This document shows, piece after piece, positions 1 through 5,951 of a DNA stretch of 5,951 nucleotides (within the stretch, counting starts at the first letter, position 1; the number at the start of each line of letters is the position of its first letter). Source of the DNA: DAISIL01 sp036822015 (GTDB lineage Bacteria > Bacteroidota > Bacteroidia > Cytophagales > Bernardetiaceae). The stretch lies in contig DAISIL010000107.1 in NCBI GenBank assembly GCA_036822015.1, positions 1 through 5,951 on the forward strand, in the 5' to 3' direction. The position numbers and the translations under genes are program-made. Under the pieces are notes generated by a model. It ran no database searches. It was given only the letters and a program-made list of their open reading frames with translations, and was not told the origin of the DNA.

Positions 1-804
1 CCCATCGGGCCGTTTGCCTTAGTGGTGATGCGGGTGGTGGGAGCAGCGTTGTTGTTTAGCCTTTTTCACGCTTGGTTTATTCGGGAACCGATCCGAGACC
101 GCAAAGATTTTGTGCGGCTGGGGCTATGTAGCTTTTTTGGGGTGATCCTGAACCAGTTGTGCTTCATCAAAGGGGTATCCCTGACCACACCCATCAACGC
201 CTCCGTGATTATGATCCTTTCGCCGGTGATGGTCTTGTTGGCTTCGGCATTGCTCCTAAAAGAACCCCTCACGCGCCTCAAGCTGCTAGGTATCGCCCTG
301 GGGGCAGCCGGGGTGTTCTGGATCATCGGTGGCGGCGGGGTTTCGTTTGGGCGAGAGACGGCTATGGGCGATCTGTTGATTTTGACCAATGCGGCTTCGT
401 ATGGCTTGTATCTGGTGCTGGTCAAGCCACTGCTGGTCAAGTACCATGCCCTAACCGTGATCCGATGGGTGTTTTTGTTGGGCATCGTGGGCGTGGTGCC
501 TGTGGGCGGGCAGTCGTTGGCGGGGCTAGAGATCAGTGCGGTGCCGGCTTATGCCTGGCAAGGCGCGGCTTTTGTGGTGGTGGCGACGACGTTTTTGGCG
601 TACTTGCTCAATGCCTGGGCTTTGCGGCTCGTCAATCCGAGTGTGGTGGGTTTTTATATCTATTTGCAGCCCATCTTGACTACTTTCATTGCCATCTGGC
701 TCGGAACAGATACCCTGACCTGGTCTAAAATTGGGGCGGCTTCGCTGATTTTCCTGGGTGTATATGCCGTAACCAGGCCCACAAAAAAGGCAGACCTCCT
801 ATAA
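1..804 (+). CDS. EamA/DMT-superfamily permease, 5'-truncated by the window edge
   Basis: This is an inner-membrane transporter of the drug/metabolite (EamA, RhaT-like) superfamily, which usually has ten helices in two repeated EamA domains and exports metabolites or amino acids. The frame is open from base 1, giving 267 visible residues, so the first helix and the true start lie upstream; the GTG at 22 is merely the first possible start codon. About nine hydrophobic segments can be read. The end of the first EamA repeat includes PINASVIMILSPVMVLLAS and the typical loop LLLKEPLTRLKLLGIALGAAG. The second repeat runs from GDLLILTNAASYGLYLVLVK to FLGVYAVTR, with the family-typical stretch YLQPILTTFIAIWLG near its end. 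The short polar tail is TKKADLL. The substrate cannot be told from sequence. Synonymous codons are G/T-rich, unlike the C-rich genes downstream. The family is clear; the substrate is unknown. Confidence 0.9.
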   Translation, partial: PIGPFALVVMRVVGAALLFSLFHAWFIREPIRDRKDFVRLGLCSFFGVILNQLCFIKGVSLTTPINASVIMILSPVMVLLASALLLKEPLTRLKLLGIALGAAGVFWIIGGGGVSFGRETAMGDLLILTNAASYGLYLVLVKPLLVKYHALTVIRWVFLLGIVGVVPVGGQSLAGLEISAVPAYAWQGAAFVVVATTFLAYLLNAWALRLVNPSVVGFYIYLQPILTTFIAIWLGTDTLTWSKIGAASLIFLGVYAVTRPTKKADLL

Positions 805-849
805 AAGACGGCATTTAGTACATTTTGCCTATTTTTATTTGCTTTTTGT

Positions 850-879
850 TTTGGGTTACGAAATCTATCCTTATCTTTT
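850..879 (+). promoter_or_regulatory. Possible Bacteroidota-type promoter for the GCS2-CBS gene
   Basis: TTTG at 850-853 is followed after 18 bases by TATCTTTT at 872-879. This resembles the Bacteroidota housekeeping promoter (TTTG or TTG, about 19-21 bases, then TAnnTTTG) with one mismatch in the -7 box and a slightly short spacer. It would place transcription start near 885, giving a leader of about two dozen bases before the ATG at 909. The spacer is AT-rich, so chance matches are likely. Confidence 0.3.
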
Positions 880-908
880 CCCATCAAAACGCAAATCATC
901 TTTTTGTT

Positions 909-2879
909 ATGGGAAGCCTCAACGTGCGTCTGGCACGCAACAACCACGAACTCAATGCCTACACCCGCCGACTACTCCGCGACATCCAGGCACTGGAACA
1001 GATGCTCGACAACGATGCCTTCGAGAACGACAACATCAAAATCGGGGCCGAGCAGGAGATATGCCTCGTAGATGACCACGGCAAGCCCGCCCCCATGGCT
1101 ATGGAGGTCTTAAATAAACTCGATCATCCCAACTTCACCACGGAGATCGCCCGTTTTAATATCGAGGCCAACCTCAACCCGCTGCCTTTTACGGGAAACT
1201 GCTTCTCCCAAATGGAAAGCAACCTACACGGGCTGCTGGCCGAACTCCAGCGCGTAACCCAAGAACTCGGCATTGAGTACCTCCTGACAGGCATCCTGCC
1301 CACGATCCGAAAGTTTGACCTGGTCAAGGAAAACCTCACCCCCCTGGATCGCTACCACGCCCTGATTGAATCGCTGCGCAAACTGCGCGGCAAAGAACAC
1401 GAGCTGCGCATCGAAGGCCTCGATGAGCTAAACGTCCTCCATGATTCGGCTTTGTTGGAGGCCTGCAATACCAGTTTTCAGGTGCATTTGCAGGTGCGTC
1501 CCTCCGAGTTTGTGTCCAAATACAACGTCGCCCAGGCCATCGCTGCCCCCGTGATGGCTTTGTGCAGCAACTCGCCGATGCTCTTCGGGAAGCGGCTCTG
1601 GAGCGAAACCCGTATTGCCCTCTTTCGGCAGTCGGTCGATACCCGCGTTGCCTCCGAACACATCCGCGAGCGTAGCCCCCGCGTAACCTTTGGCAGTGGT
1701 TGGCTCCGCAACTCCATCCTGGATCTCTACCGCGAGGACATCATGCGCTTTCGGGTGCTGCTCATGTCTGACGACGACGAGGATGCCCTGCGTTGCCTAG
1801 CCGAAGGCAAAACCCCACGGCTCTCGGCACTCAATATCCATAACTCCACCGTATATCGCTGGAACAGAGCTTGCTATGGGCAGGGTAAAGACGAAAAACC
1901 ACACCTGCGCATCGAAAACCGCATCTTGCCCGCCGGCCCCTCCGTCGTCGATGAGATCGCCAATGCCGCCCTCTGGATTGGCTTAATGAATGGCTTTGAA
2001 GACCAATACCCCGACATCACCAAAGTCATGGACTTCGACGATGCCAAATCCAACTTTCATCAGGCGGCCCGAAGCGGACTCGGCGCGTCCTTTACCTGGA
2101 TCGGTGGAAAAAACATCAAAGACACCGAGCTGATTGCCAAAGAACTCATCCCCCTGGCCAAGCACGGACTCCAAAAAGCCGGCGTAGCCTCCGAGGACAT
2201 CACCAAGTACATCGACATCATCGAAGCCCGCAACGAAACCATCTGCACCGGCTCCCGATGGATTCTCTCCTCCTACTCCAAGCTCATCAAAAGCAACAGC
2301 CGAGAGGAGGTTACCGTTGCCCTAACGGCATCCATCATGAACCGCCAGCGCGAAAACCTCCCCGTCCATACCTGGGAGCTAGCCTCCGTGGCCGACATCG
2401 CCGAGTGGGAGCCCTCCTCCCTGATGGTGGAGGAGTTCATGGACACCGACTTGATTACGGTCAATGAAGACGATACCCCCGATTTTGCCTCTGACATCAT
2501 GAACTGGCAGCGCATCCGCTATCTTCCCGTCGAGAATGCCGAAGGTAAGTTTGTTGGTTTGCTCTCCTCCCGCAAACTCCTCCGCCACTACACCCGCCTA
2601 CACCAGGGGCAAGTGGCGGCAGGGCAGCACACCGTCCGAGACCTGATGATTAAAGACCCCATCACGACCAAGCCCGAAGCCAACATCACGGAGCTAATGG
2701 AGGTCATGGGCAGCCACCAGATCGGATGCGTCCCCGTGATCGTGAAAGGTGAGCTGGCCGGGCTAATCACCGAAGCTAACTACCTCAATATCACGGCTAG
2801 CCTCTTGAAGCGCATCGCCGAAAGGCGCAAATCCAAGCGCAACAACAAAAACGGGCAAGAAGAGCCGCCGGCCAAATGA
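909..2879 (+). CDS. GCS2-type glutamate-cysteine ligase-like protein with two CBS domains
   Basis: This 656-residue cytoplasmic protein joins a carboxylate-amine ligase domain of the glutamate-cysteine ligase family 2 (GCS2) to a C-terminal CBS pair. In the ligase part GAEQE (46-50) and FNIEANLNP (83-91) fit the conserved acidic strands. NTSFQVHLQV (187-196) sits where classical members have HVHVG and keeps one histidine (H193). RIENRILPAGPSVVDEIANA (334-353) matches the TvEvRv...Pt-d signature. The helical end (about 375-460) includes NFHQAARSGLGA. CBS1 spans about 507-562 (from VEEFMDTDLITV) and CBS2 about 575-632 (from TVRDLMIKDPITT); the tail is basic. Family members make amide or gamma-glutamyl bonds with ATP; CBS pairs usually bind adenine nucleotides and regulate the linked domain. 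The ATG at 909 is preferred over the in-frame TTG at 825, whose extra 28 residues translate AT-rich spacer. No Shine-Dalgarno is seen. The substrate is unknown, so true glutathione synthesis should not be assumed. Confidence 0.85.
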   Translation: MGSLNVRLARNNHELNAYTRRLLRDIQALEQMLDNDAFENDNIKIGAEQEICLVDDHGKPAPMAMEVLNKLDHPNFTTEIARFNIEANLNPLPFTGNCFSQMESNLHGLLAELQRVTQELGIEYLLTGILPTIRKFDLVKENLTPLDRYHALIESLRKLRGKEHELRIEGLDELNVLHDSALLEACNTSFQVHLQVRPSEFVSKYNVAQAIAAPVMALCSNSPMLFGKRLWSETRIALFRQSVDTRVASEHIRERSPRVTFGSGWLRNSILDLYREDIMRFRVLLMSDDDEDALRCLAEGKTPRLSALNIHNSTVYRWNRACYGQGKDEKPHLRIENRILPAGPSVVDEIANAALWIGLMNGFEDQYPDITKVMDFDDAKSNFHQAARSGLGASFTWIGGKNIKDTELIAKELIPLAKHGLQKAGVASEDITKYIDIIEARNETICTGSRWILSSYSKLIKSNSREEVTVALTASIMNRQRENLPVHTWELASVADIAEWEPSSLMVEEFMDTDLITVNEDDTPDFASDIMNWQRIRYLPVENAEGKFVGLLSSRKLLRHYTRLHQGQVAAGQHTVRDLMIKDPITTKPEANITELMEVMGSHQIGCVPVIVKGELAGLITEANYLNITASLLKRIAERRKSKRNNKNGQEEPPAK

Positions 2880-2957
2880 AGCCCTTTTGTGATACTTTTA
2901 TGATTTTGTGCCAAAAAGCCGTTATTTTGCGTATCCATCCAATCTAATCGCTTTTTT

Positions 2958-4025
2958 ATGGGAAAATTTCGTTCAGGAGTCCTCTATGGTCAGGAGGTAT
3001 CGGATTTGTTGAATGATGCCAACGCCAACGACTACGCCCTGCCGGCGGTCAATGTTGTGGGTACCAACTCGGTCAATGCTGTGCTAGAAACGGCCCGCAA
3101 AGTCAATTCTCCCGTCATTGTTCAGTTTTCTAATGGCGGAGCGCATTTTTTTGCGGGCAAAGGGCTAAGCAACCTCAATGAGCAGGCAGCCATTGCCGGT
3201 GCCATCTCGGGGGCCCAGCATGTACATCAGCTTGCGGAGCTGTACGGGGTCTCCGTGATCTTGCATACCGATCACGCCGCCCGCAATCTCCTTCCCTGGA
3301 TCGACGGACTTATAGCGGCCCAGGAAAAACACTACCAGGCTTACGGCCGGCCCTTGTATAGCTCACACATGCTTGACCTCTCGGAGGAACCCCTGGGCGA
3401 AAACGTCGCTACCTGTGTGGAATACTTCAAACGCCTGGATGCCATCGGGATCACCCTCGAAATGGAACTCGGCGTAACGGGTGGCGAAGAGGACGGCGTA
3501 GATAACACCAGCATTGATAGTGCCAAGCTCTACACCCAGCCCGGAGAGGTGGCCTTCGCCTACGAGCAACTCAAAACGGTGAGCGATCGCTTCATGATTG
3601 CGGCCGCCTTCGGCAACGTACACGGGGTCTATAAGCCCGGCAACGTCAGGCTTGAACCCGTGATCCTTAAAAACTCCCAGGATTACGTTCAGGAGCGGTT
3701 TGGTACGGGCCCCAACCCCATCAACTTTGTTTTTCATGGAGGTTCTGGTTCCGAACCCGACCAAATCCGCGAGGCGATCACCTATGGTGCCGTCAAGATG
3801 AACATTGATACCGACATGCAGTGGGCCTTTTGCGAGGGCATCCGTACCTACATGGAGGAAAAATCACCCTATCTCCAAAGCCAGATCGGTAATCCCGAGG
3901 GAGCGGACAAACCCAACAAAAAGTATTACGACCCCCGCAAGTGGCTTCGCCTCGGTGAGGAATCCTTCTGCCAACGCCTTGTGCAAGCCTTTGAAGACCT
4001 CAACTGCATCGGCAGAAACGCTTGA
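2958..4025 (+). CDS. fbaA: Class II fructose-bisphosphate aldolase
   Basis: This cytoplasmic zinc enzyme reversibly cleaves fructose 1,6-bisphosphate to dihydroxyacetone phosphate and glyceraldehyde 3-phosphate in glycolysis and gluconeogenesis. At 355 residues it matches the long E. coli FbaA type (359). With a constant offset of four from E. coli numbering, all key residues are present: catalytic D105 and zinc ligand H106 in LHTDHA, E170 in LEMELG, E177/E178 in GGEEDG, zinc ligands H222 (GNVHGVYKPGNV) and H260 (FVFHGGSGS), N282 and D284 in NIDTDMQWA, and phosphate-binding R327 in YYDPRKW. The gene should therefore be active. The ATG at 2958 follows a T-run with no Shine-Dalgarno, and MGKFRSGVLYGQEV aligns well with family N-termini. 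It lies 78 bases after the GCS2-CBS gene and 32 before frr, so sharing a transcript with frr is possible. Confidence 0.97.
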   Translation: MGKFRSGVLYGQEVSDLLNDANANDYALPAVNVVGTNSVNAVLETARKVNSPVIVQFSNGGAHFFAGKGLSNLNEQAAIAGAISGAQHVHQLAELYGVSVILHTDHAARNLLPWIDGLIAAQEKHYQAYGRPLYSSHMLDLSEEPLGENVATCVEYFKRLDAIGITLEMELGVTGGEEDGVDNTSIDSAKLYTQPGEVAFAYEQLKTVSDRFMIAAAFGNVHGVYKPGNVRLEPVILKNSQDYVQERFGTGPNPINFVFHGGSGSEPDQIREAITYGAVKMNIDTDMQWAFCEGIRTYMEEKSPYLQSQIGNPEGADKPNKKYYDPRKWLRLGEESFCQRLVQAFEDLNCIGRNA

Positions 4026-4038
4026 TTTTGTTTCCATC

Positions 4039-4046
4039 TAACTTTG
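4039..4046 (+). promoter_or_regulatory. Exact TAnnTTTG -7 motif just upstream of frr
   Basis: TAACTTTG is a perfect match to the Bacteroidota -7 consensus TAnnTTTG, in the 32-base gap between fba and frr. No TTTG lies at the expected -33 distance, which would fall inside the end of fba. Transcription would start only a few bases before the frr ATG at 4058, giving a very short leader. It may be a weak internal promoter or a chance match. Confidence 0.3.
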
Positions 4047-4057
4047 TGTAAGCAGTC

Positions 4058-4621
4058 ATGGAAGAAGACATCCAAATTTACTTAGATGCCGCCCGAGAGG
4101 GCATGGAAAGTGCCATCGAGTACACCCAAAAAGTCTTTGCCAAAATCCGAGCCGGACGAGCCAACCCCATCATGCTCGAGAGCGTCAGCGTAAACTACTA
4201 CGGTACTTTTACGCCCCTCCAACAAACCGCCGGCATCACCACACCCGATGCCCGGACGCTCATGGTCAAGCCCTGGGAAAAAGCCATGCTCACGGAGATC
4301 GAAAAAGCCATCACGAACGCCAACCTGGGCTTCAACCCCCAGAACGACGGTAATGTGATCCGGATTAGTGTCCCGCCACTCTCCGAAGAACGCCGCAGGG
4401 AGTTTGTCAAGAAAGCCCGCGAGGAAGCCGAAAACGGCAAGATCGGTGTCCGAAACGCCCGCAAAGAAGCCAACGAAGGCCTCCGCGACCTCCAAAAAGA
4501 CGGCGTAGCCGAGGATGCCATCAAGCGGGCCGAGGAGCAGGTACAACAACTGACCAACGACTACACCAAAAAAATCGACGAGCTTTTTGCGGCCAAAGAA
4601 AAAGAAATCATGACCGTATAG
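4058..4621 (+). CDS. frr: Ribosome recycling factor
   Basis: RRF works with EF-G to split the post-termination ribosome so that subunits, mRNA and deacylated tRNA can be reused. The 187-residue length fits the family (about 185). The long helical arm appears as FAKIRAGRANP (27-37) at the N-terminal side and as the stretch from LSEERRREFVKKAREEAE (108-125) through IGVRNARKEAN (129-139). R132, important for ribosome binding, is in place. The small beta/alpha domain between them holds YYGTFTPLQQTAGI (47-60) and the conserved MVKPWE (69-74). The C-terminal helix ends in FAAKEKEIMTV. No Shine-Dalgarno precedes the ATG. The neighbour here is fba, not pyrH or tsf, with which frr is often found. The end of the gene overlaps the convergent trmH end by 14 bases, so no separate terminator exists between them. 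Confidence 0.97.
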   Translation: MEEDIQIYLDAAREGMESAIEYTQKVFAKIRAGRANPIMLESVSVNYYGTFTPLQQTAGITTPDARTLMVKPWEKAMLTEIEKAITNANLGFNPQNDGNVIRISVPPLSEERRREFVKKAREEAENGKIGVRNARKEANEGLRDLQKDGVAEDAIKRAEEQVQQLTNDYTKKIDELFAAKEKEIMTV

Positions 4622-5327
4622 CCCACCGGCTACGAAAGTGCGCCTCCAGCGGGCCGCTATGCTGAATCGCCTGGCGGAGCCATTGGAGGTGTACCCGTGC
4701 TTGTTCGTCCGTGGAGAGTTGCCATGTCTGGGGTGGCTGTTGGTGCAGGCGCGGCACCAGGGCATGGAGGCATAGGGCCACAGCAACGGAGATATTAAAA
4801 CTTTCTGTGAAGCCGTACATCGGAATCTTAACCGTCTCGTCGGTGGTGATGTGATCGGAAAGCCCTTCCCACTCGCGGCCAAAGACGAGAGCTACCGGCT
4901 GGCTAAGATCAATCGCATCCAGGGTCTGGGTGGCGTGCGGCGAGAGTGCCACGGTACGGATGCCGCTCTGGCGCAATGCCTGGCGGCAGTCGGTGTAGCT
5001 CGTGTGGGTCTGAACGGAGAGCCACTTAGCAGCCCCGCGCATGACCTTCGGATGAAAATGCTGGGCGTTGTGGTCTCCGTCGGTGAGCGCGTGGATGTAC
5101 TGCACCCCGAAGCACTCGCAGGAGCGCAGGATGGCACTTACGTTGTGGGAGTGGTACAAGTCCTCCAAAACGACGCGCACGTAGCCGGTTCGCCAGGCGA
5201 TTTTCTCCGCAAACAGTTCCCGCTTATGATCCGTCAGGTAGTCCTCCAGGAAGTGCGATAAGGCGACCTCCAGGGGAGACAACGCACCGGAGGCTACGTG
5301 GTTTGGTGGGTCTGGGCTTGTATCCAT
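4608..5327 (-). CDS. trmH: TrmH-like SpoU-family tRNA ribose 2'-O-methyltransferase
   Basis: This is a SPOUT (SpoU/TrmH) methyltransferase, probably forming Gm18 in tRNA with S-adenosylmethionine as donor. All three family motifs are visible in the 239-residue product: motif 1 LEDLYHSHNVSAILRSCECF (54-73) with the catalytic-type R68 and N62; motif 2 VALVFGREWEGLS (145-157), the SAM-binding loop of the trefoil knot; and motif 3 IPMYGFTESFNISVAVALCLH (168-188), split by G172, with N178 and S180. The stretch MRGAAKWL (96-103) is also typical of TrmH. E. coli TrmH has 229 residues, so the length fits. The ATG at 5327 is chosen; a longer reading from 5405 would extend deep into cutA. It overlaps the end of cutA by 34 bases, which suggests translational coupling. 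The family call is firm; the exact target nucleotide is inferred. Confidence 0.88.
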   Translation of the reverse strand: MDTSPDPPNHVASGALSPLEVALSHFLEDYLTDHKRELFAEKIAWRTGYVRVVLEDLYHSHNVSAILRSCECFGVQYIHALTDGDHNAQHFHPKVMRGAAKWLSVQTHTSYTDCRQALRQSGIRTVALSPHATQTLDAIDLSQPVALVFGREWEGLSDHITTDETVKIPMYGFTESFNISVAVALCLHALVPRLHQQPPQTWQLSTDEQARVHLQWLRQAIQHSGPLEAHFRSRWAIRS

Positions 5328-5608
5328 TGTCCAAAGGGTGTGTTGAGTTCGACGGGCAAGCGAGCCACGCAAGGCACTTGATAGGGATGCTGTTCGGCTA
5401 TCCAACGGCAGATGCTCGGATAGTGATCTTCGGTAGTCTTGGCGATCAGGACGACCTCCTGGCTATTTTCGATGTTTCCCTCCCAGTGGTACATGCTCTT
5501 GATGGGCAGGAGGTTGGCACAAGCGATGAGGCGTTGTTGGAGGAGGCTACGGGCGATCTGCTCGGCTACTTCCTCCGAAGGGTTGGTGATATAGACAAAG
5601 ATAAACAT
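5294..5608 (-). CDS. cutA: CutA family divalent-cation tolerance protein
   Basis: CutA is a small, very stable trimer with a ferredoxin-like fold, linked to copper and other divalent-metal tolerance; its molecular role is still unsettled. The 104-residue product (E. coli 112) shows the family features in order: strand FIFVYITNPSEEVAEQIAR (2-20), the hallmark RLIACANLLP (26-35) with C30, SMYHWEGNIE (38-47), EVVLIAKTT (51-59) and HPYQVPCVARLPV (74-86). The usual glutamate after HPYxxP in E. coli CutA is cysteine here (C80). The start at 5608 puts M directly before the first strand, as in many homologues. An in-frame ATG at 5623 would add five residues and begins four bases after the upstream gene's stop. 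No Shine-Dalgarno precedes either. It lies in a tight minus-strand run with trmH downstream. Confidence 0.92.
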   Translation of the reverse strand: MFIFVYITNPSEEVAEQIARSLLQQRLIACANLLPIKSMYHWEGNIENSQEVVLIAKTTEDHYPSICRWIAEQHPYQVPCVARLPVELNTPFGQWIQAQTHQTT

Positions 5609-5627
5609 ACGCAAAGATCGCATTCTG

Positions 5628-5951
5628 CTAAGCAATCGCCAAAAGCCGTGCTTTGGTGGCGCGGTAGGTGGTATGCACCTCCGTAGGCGTAGGGCGCGTA
5701 GGCAAGACCAAATGCCGCTGCCGCAGTAGGTTGAGTTGGATCAGGGGGTCAGCCCAACCGCTTTCGGGTAAGCCCAGGCAGCGGGCGATAGGCTGCCCGA
5801 GTAGATAGCGCATCAGGGCCGGGACAAAGCCTCGGGGGAGCTGTCCCTCGGTGGATTTCTCCGTTTCGTGAATCAGGGCATCGTTGAGCGATTTGCCCGC
5901 CTGTGAGGGACGCAGGTGGCGCTTTTCGATGCGTTTGGCCAGGGCAAAGGC
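5628..5951 (-). CDS. C-terminal fragment, possibly of an MpaB/DUF2236-type oxygenase
   Basis: The minus-strand frame is open from the window edge to a TAG at 5630-5628, giving 107 residues of a protein whose start lies to the right; the ATG at 5813 is internal and not a credible start. The fragment begins AFALAKRIEKRHLRPSQ and is rich in basic and leucine residues without a membrane helix. GKSLNDALIHETEK, FVPALMRYLLGQPIARCLGL and a tryptophan after LPESG recall the helical C-terminus of MpaB/DUF2236 (Lcp-like) haem proteins, where an LxRxLLG...LGxP pattern is common. That assignment comes from memory of the family's general look; the haem-binding region would lie outside the window. The stop is 19 bases before the chosen cutA start, so the two are probably cotranscribed. 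Confidence 0.5.
   Translation of the reverse strand, partial: AFALAKRIEKRHLRPSQAGKSLNDALIHETEKSTEGQLPRGFVPALMRYLLGQPIARCLGLPESGWADPLIQLNLLRQRHLVLPTRPTPTEVHTTYRATKARLLAIA

Noticed and set aside
825..908. A TTG-initiated 28-residue N-terminal extension of the GCS2-CBS protein that looks like a membrane anchor or signal peptide
   Set aside because: It translates an AT-rich spacer with promoter-like elements, needs a TTG start, and the family is cytoplasmic; the hydrophobicity follows from T-rich codons.
2880..2957. Possible intrinsic terminator after the GCS2-CBS gene
   Set aside because: T-runs are present but I could not find a convincing GC-rich stem before any of them.
3583..3590. GCGATCGC palindrome, like the cyanobacterial HIP1 element
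   Set aside because: It occurs once, inside the aldolase coding region (codons for a serine-aspartate-arginine stretch), and nothing else suggests a cyanobacterium.
3363..3764. Minus-strand open frame of 133 codons opposite the aldolase
   Set aside because: It mirrors the conserved aldolase active-site region and has no independent support.
4082..4882. Long minus-strand open frame of 266 codons opposite frr
   Set aside because: It is antisense to the well-conserved frr and to the trmH end, shows no recognisable family and is explained by the C-rich codon pattern of the real genes.
4851..5261. Plus-strand open frame of 136 codons within trmH
   Set aside because: It lies opposite clear SpoU motifs, has no recognisable domain and is a shadow of the minus-strand gene.
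5612..5643. TTTG, 20 bases, GATCTTTG on the minus strand before cutA, resembling a Bacteroidota promoter
   Set aside because: The -7-like box ends three bases before the chosen cutA ATG, so transcription would start within the gene; the first base of the box also mismatches and the region overlaps the end of the upstream coding sequence.

Overview
This window looks like chromosomal DNA from a member of the Bacteroidota, probably a moderately GC-rich, Cytophagia-like lineage; the rank below phylum is a guess. The grounds are protein style (a GCS2 ligase-like domain joined to CBS domains, and CutA and TrmH sequences of Bacteroidota type), the absence of Shine-Dalgarno sequences before every gene start that can be seen, and AT-rich spacers with TTTG / TAnnTTTG-like elements. 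No tRNA, rRNA, CRISPR array, insertion sequence or phage gene was seen. No stretch longer than about 105 bases lacks a gene.

Layout. Bases 1-804 (+) hold the 3' part of an EamA/DMT-family permease whose start lies outside the window. A 104-base AT-rich spacer with a possible promoter follows. Bases 909-2879 (+) encode a 656-residue protein with a glutamate-cysteine-ligase-type (GCS2) domain and two C-terminal CBS domains. After a 78-base spacer come class II fructose-bisphosphate aldolase (2958-4025, +) and, 32 bases later, ribosome recycling factor (4058-4621, +). The minus strand then carries a compact three-gene run, read from right to left: the C-terminal part of a protein possibly of the MpaB/DUF2236 family (5951-5628), CutA (5608-5294) and a TrmH-like tRNA ribose methyltransferase (5327-4608). 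cutA and trmH overlap by 34 bases. trmH meets frr tail to tail with a 14-base overlap of the coding ends.

How the genes fit together. Most are housekeeping genes: glycolysis/gluconeogenesis (fba), ribosome recycling (frr), tRNA modification (trmH) and possible metal tolerance (cutA). They do not form one pathway. The least understood gene is the GCS2-CBS fusion. Its ligase fold suggests ATP-dependent amide-bond formation on an amino acid such as glutamate, and the CBS pair suggests control by an adenine nucleotide. I found no convincing new multi-gene system here; the fusion protein and the unidentified C-terminal fragment deserve a second look.
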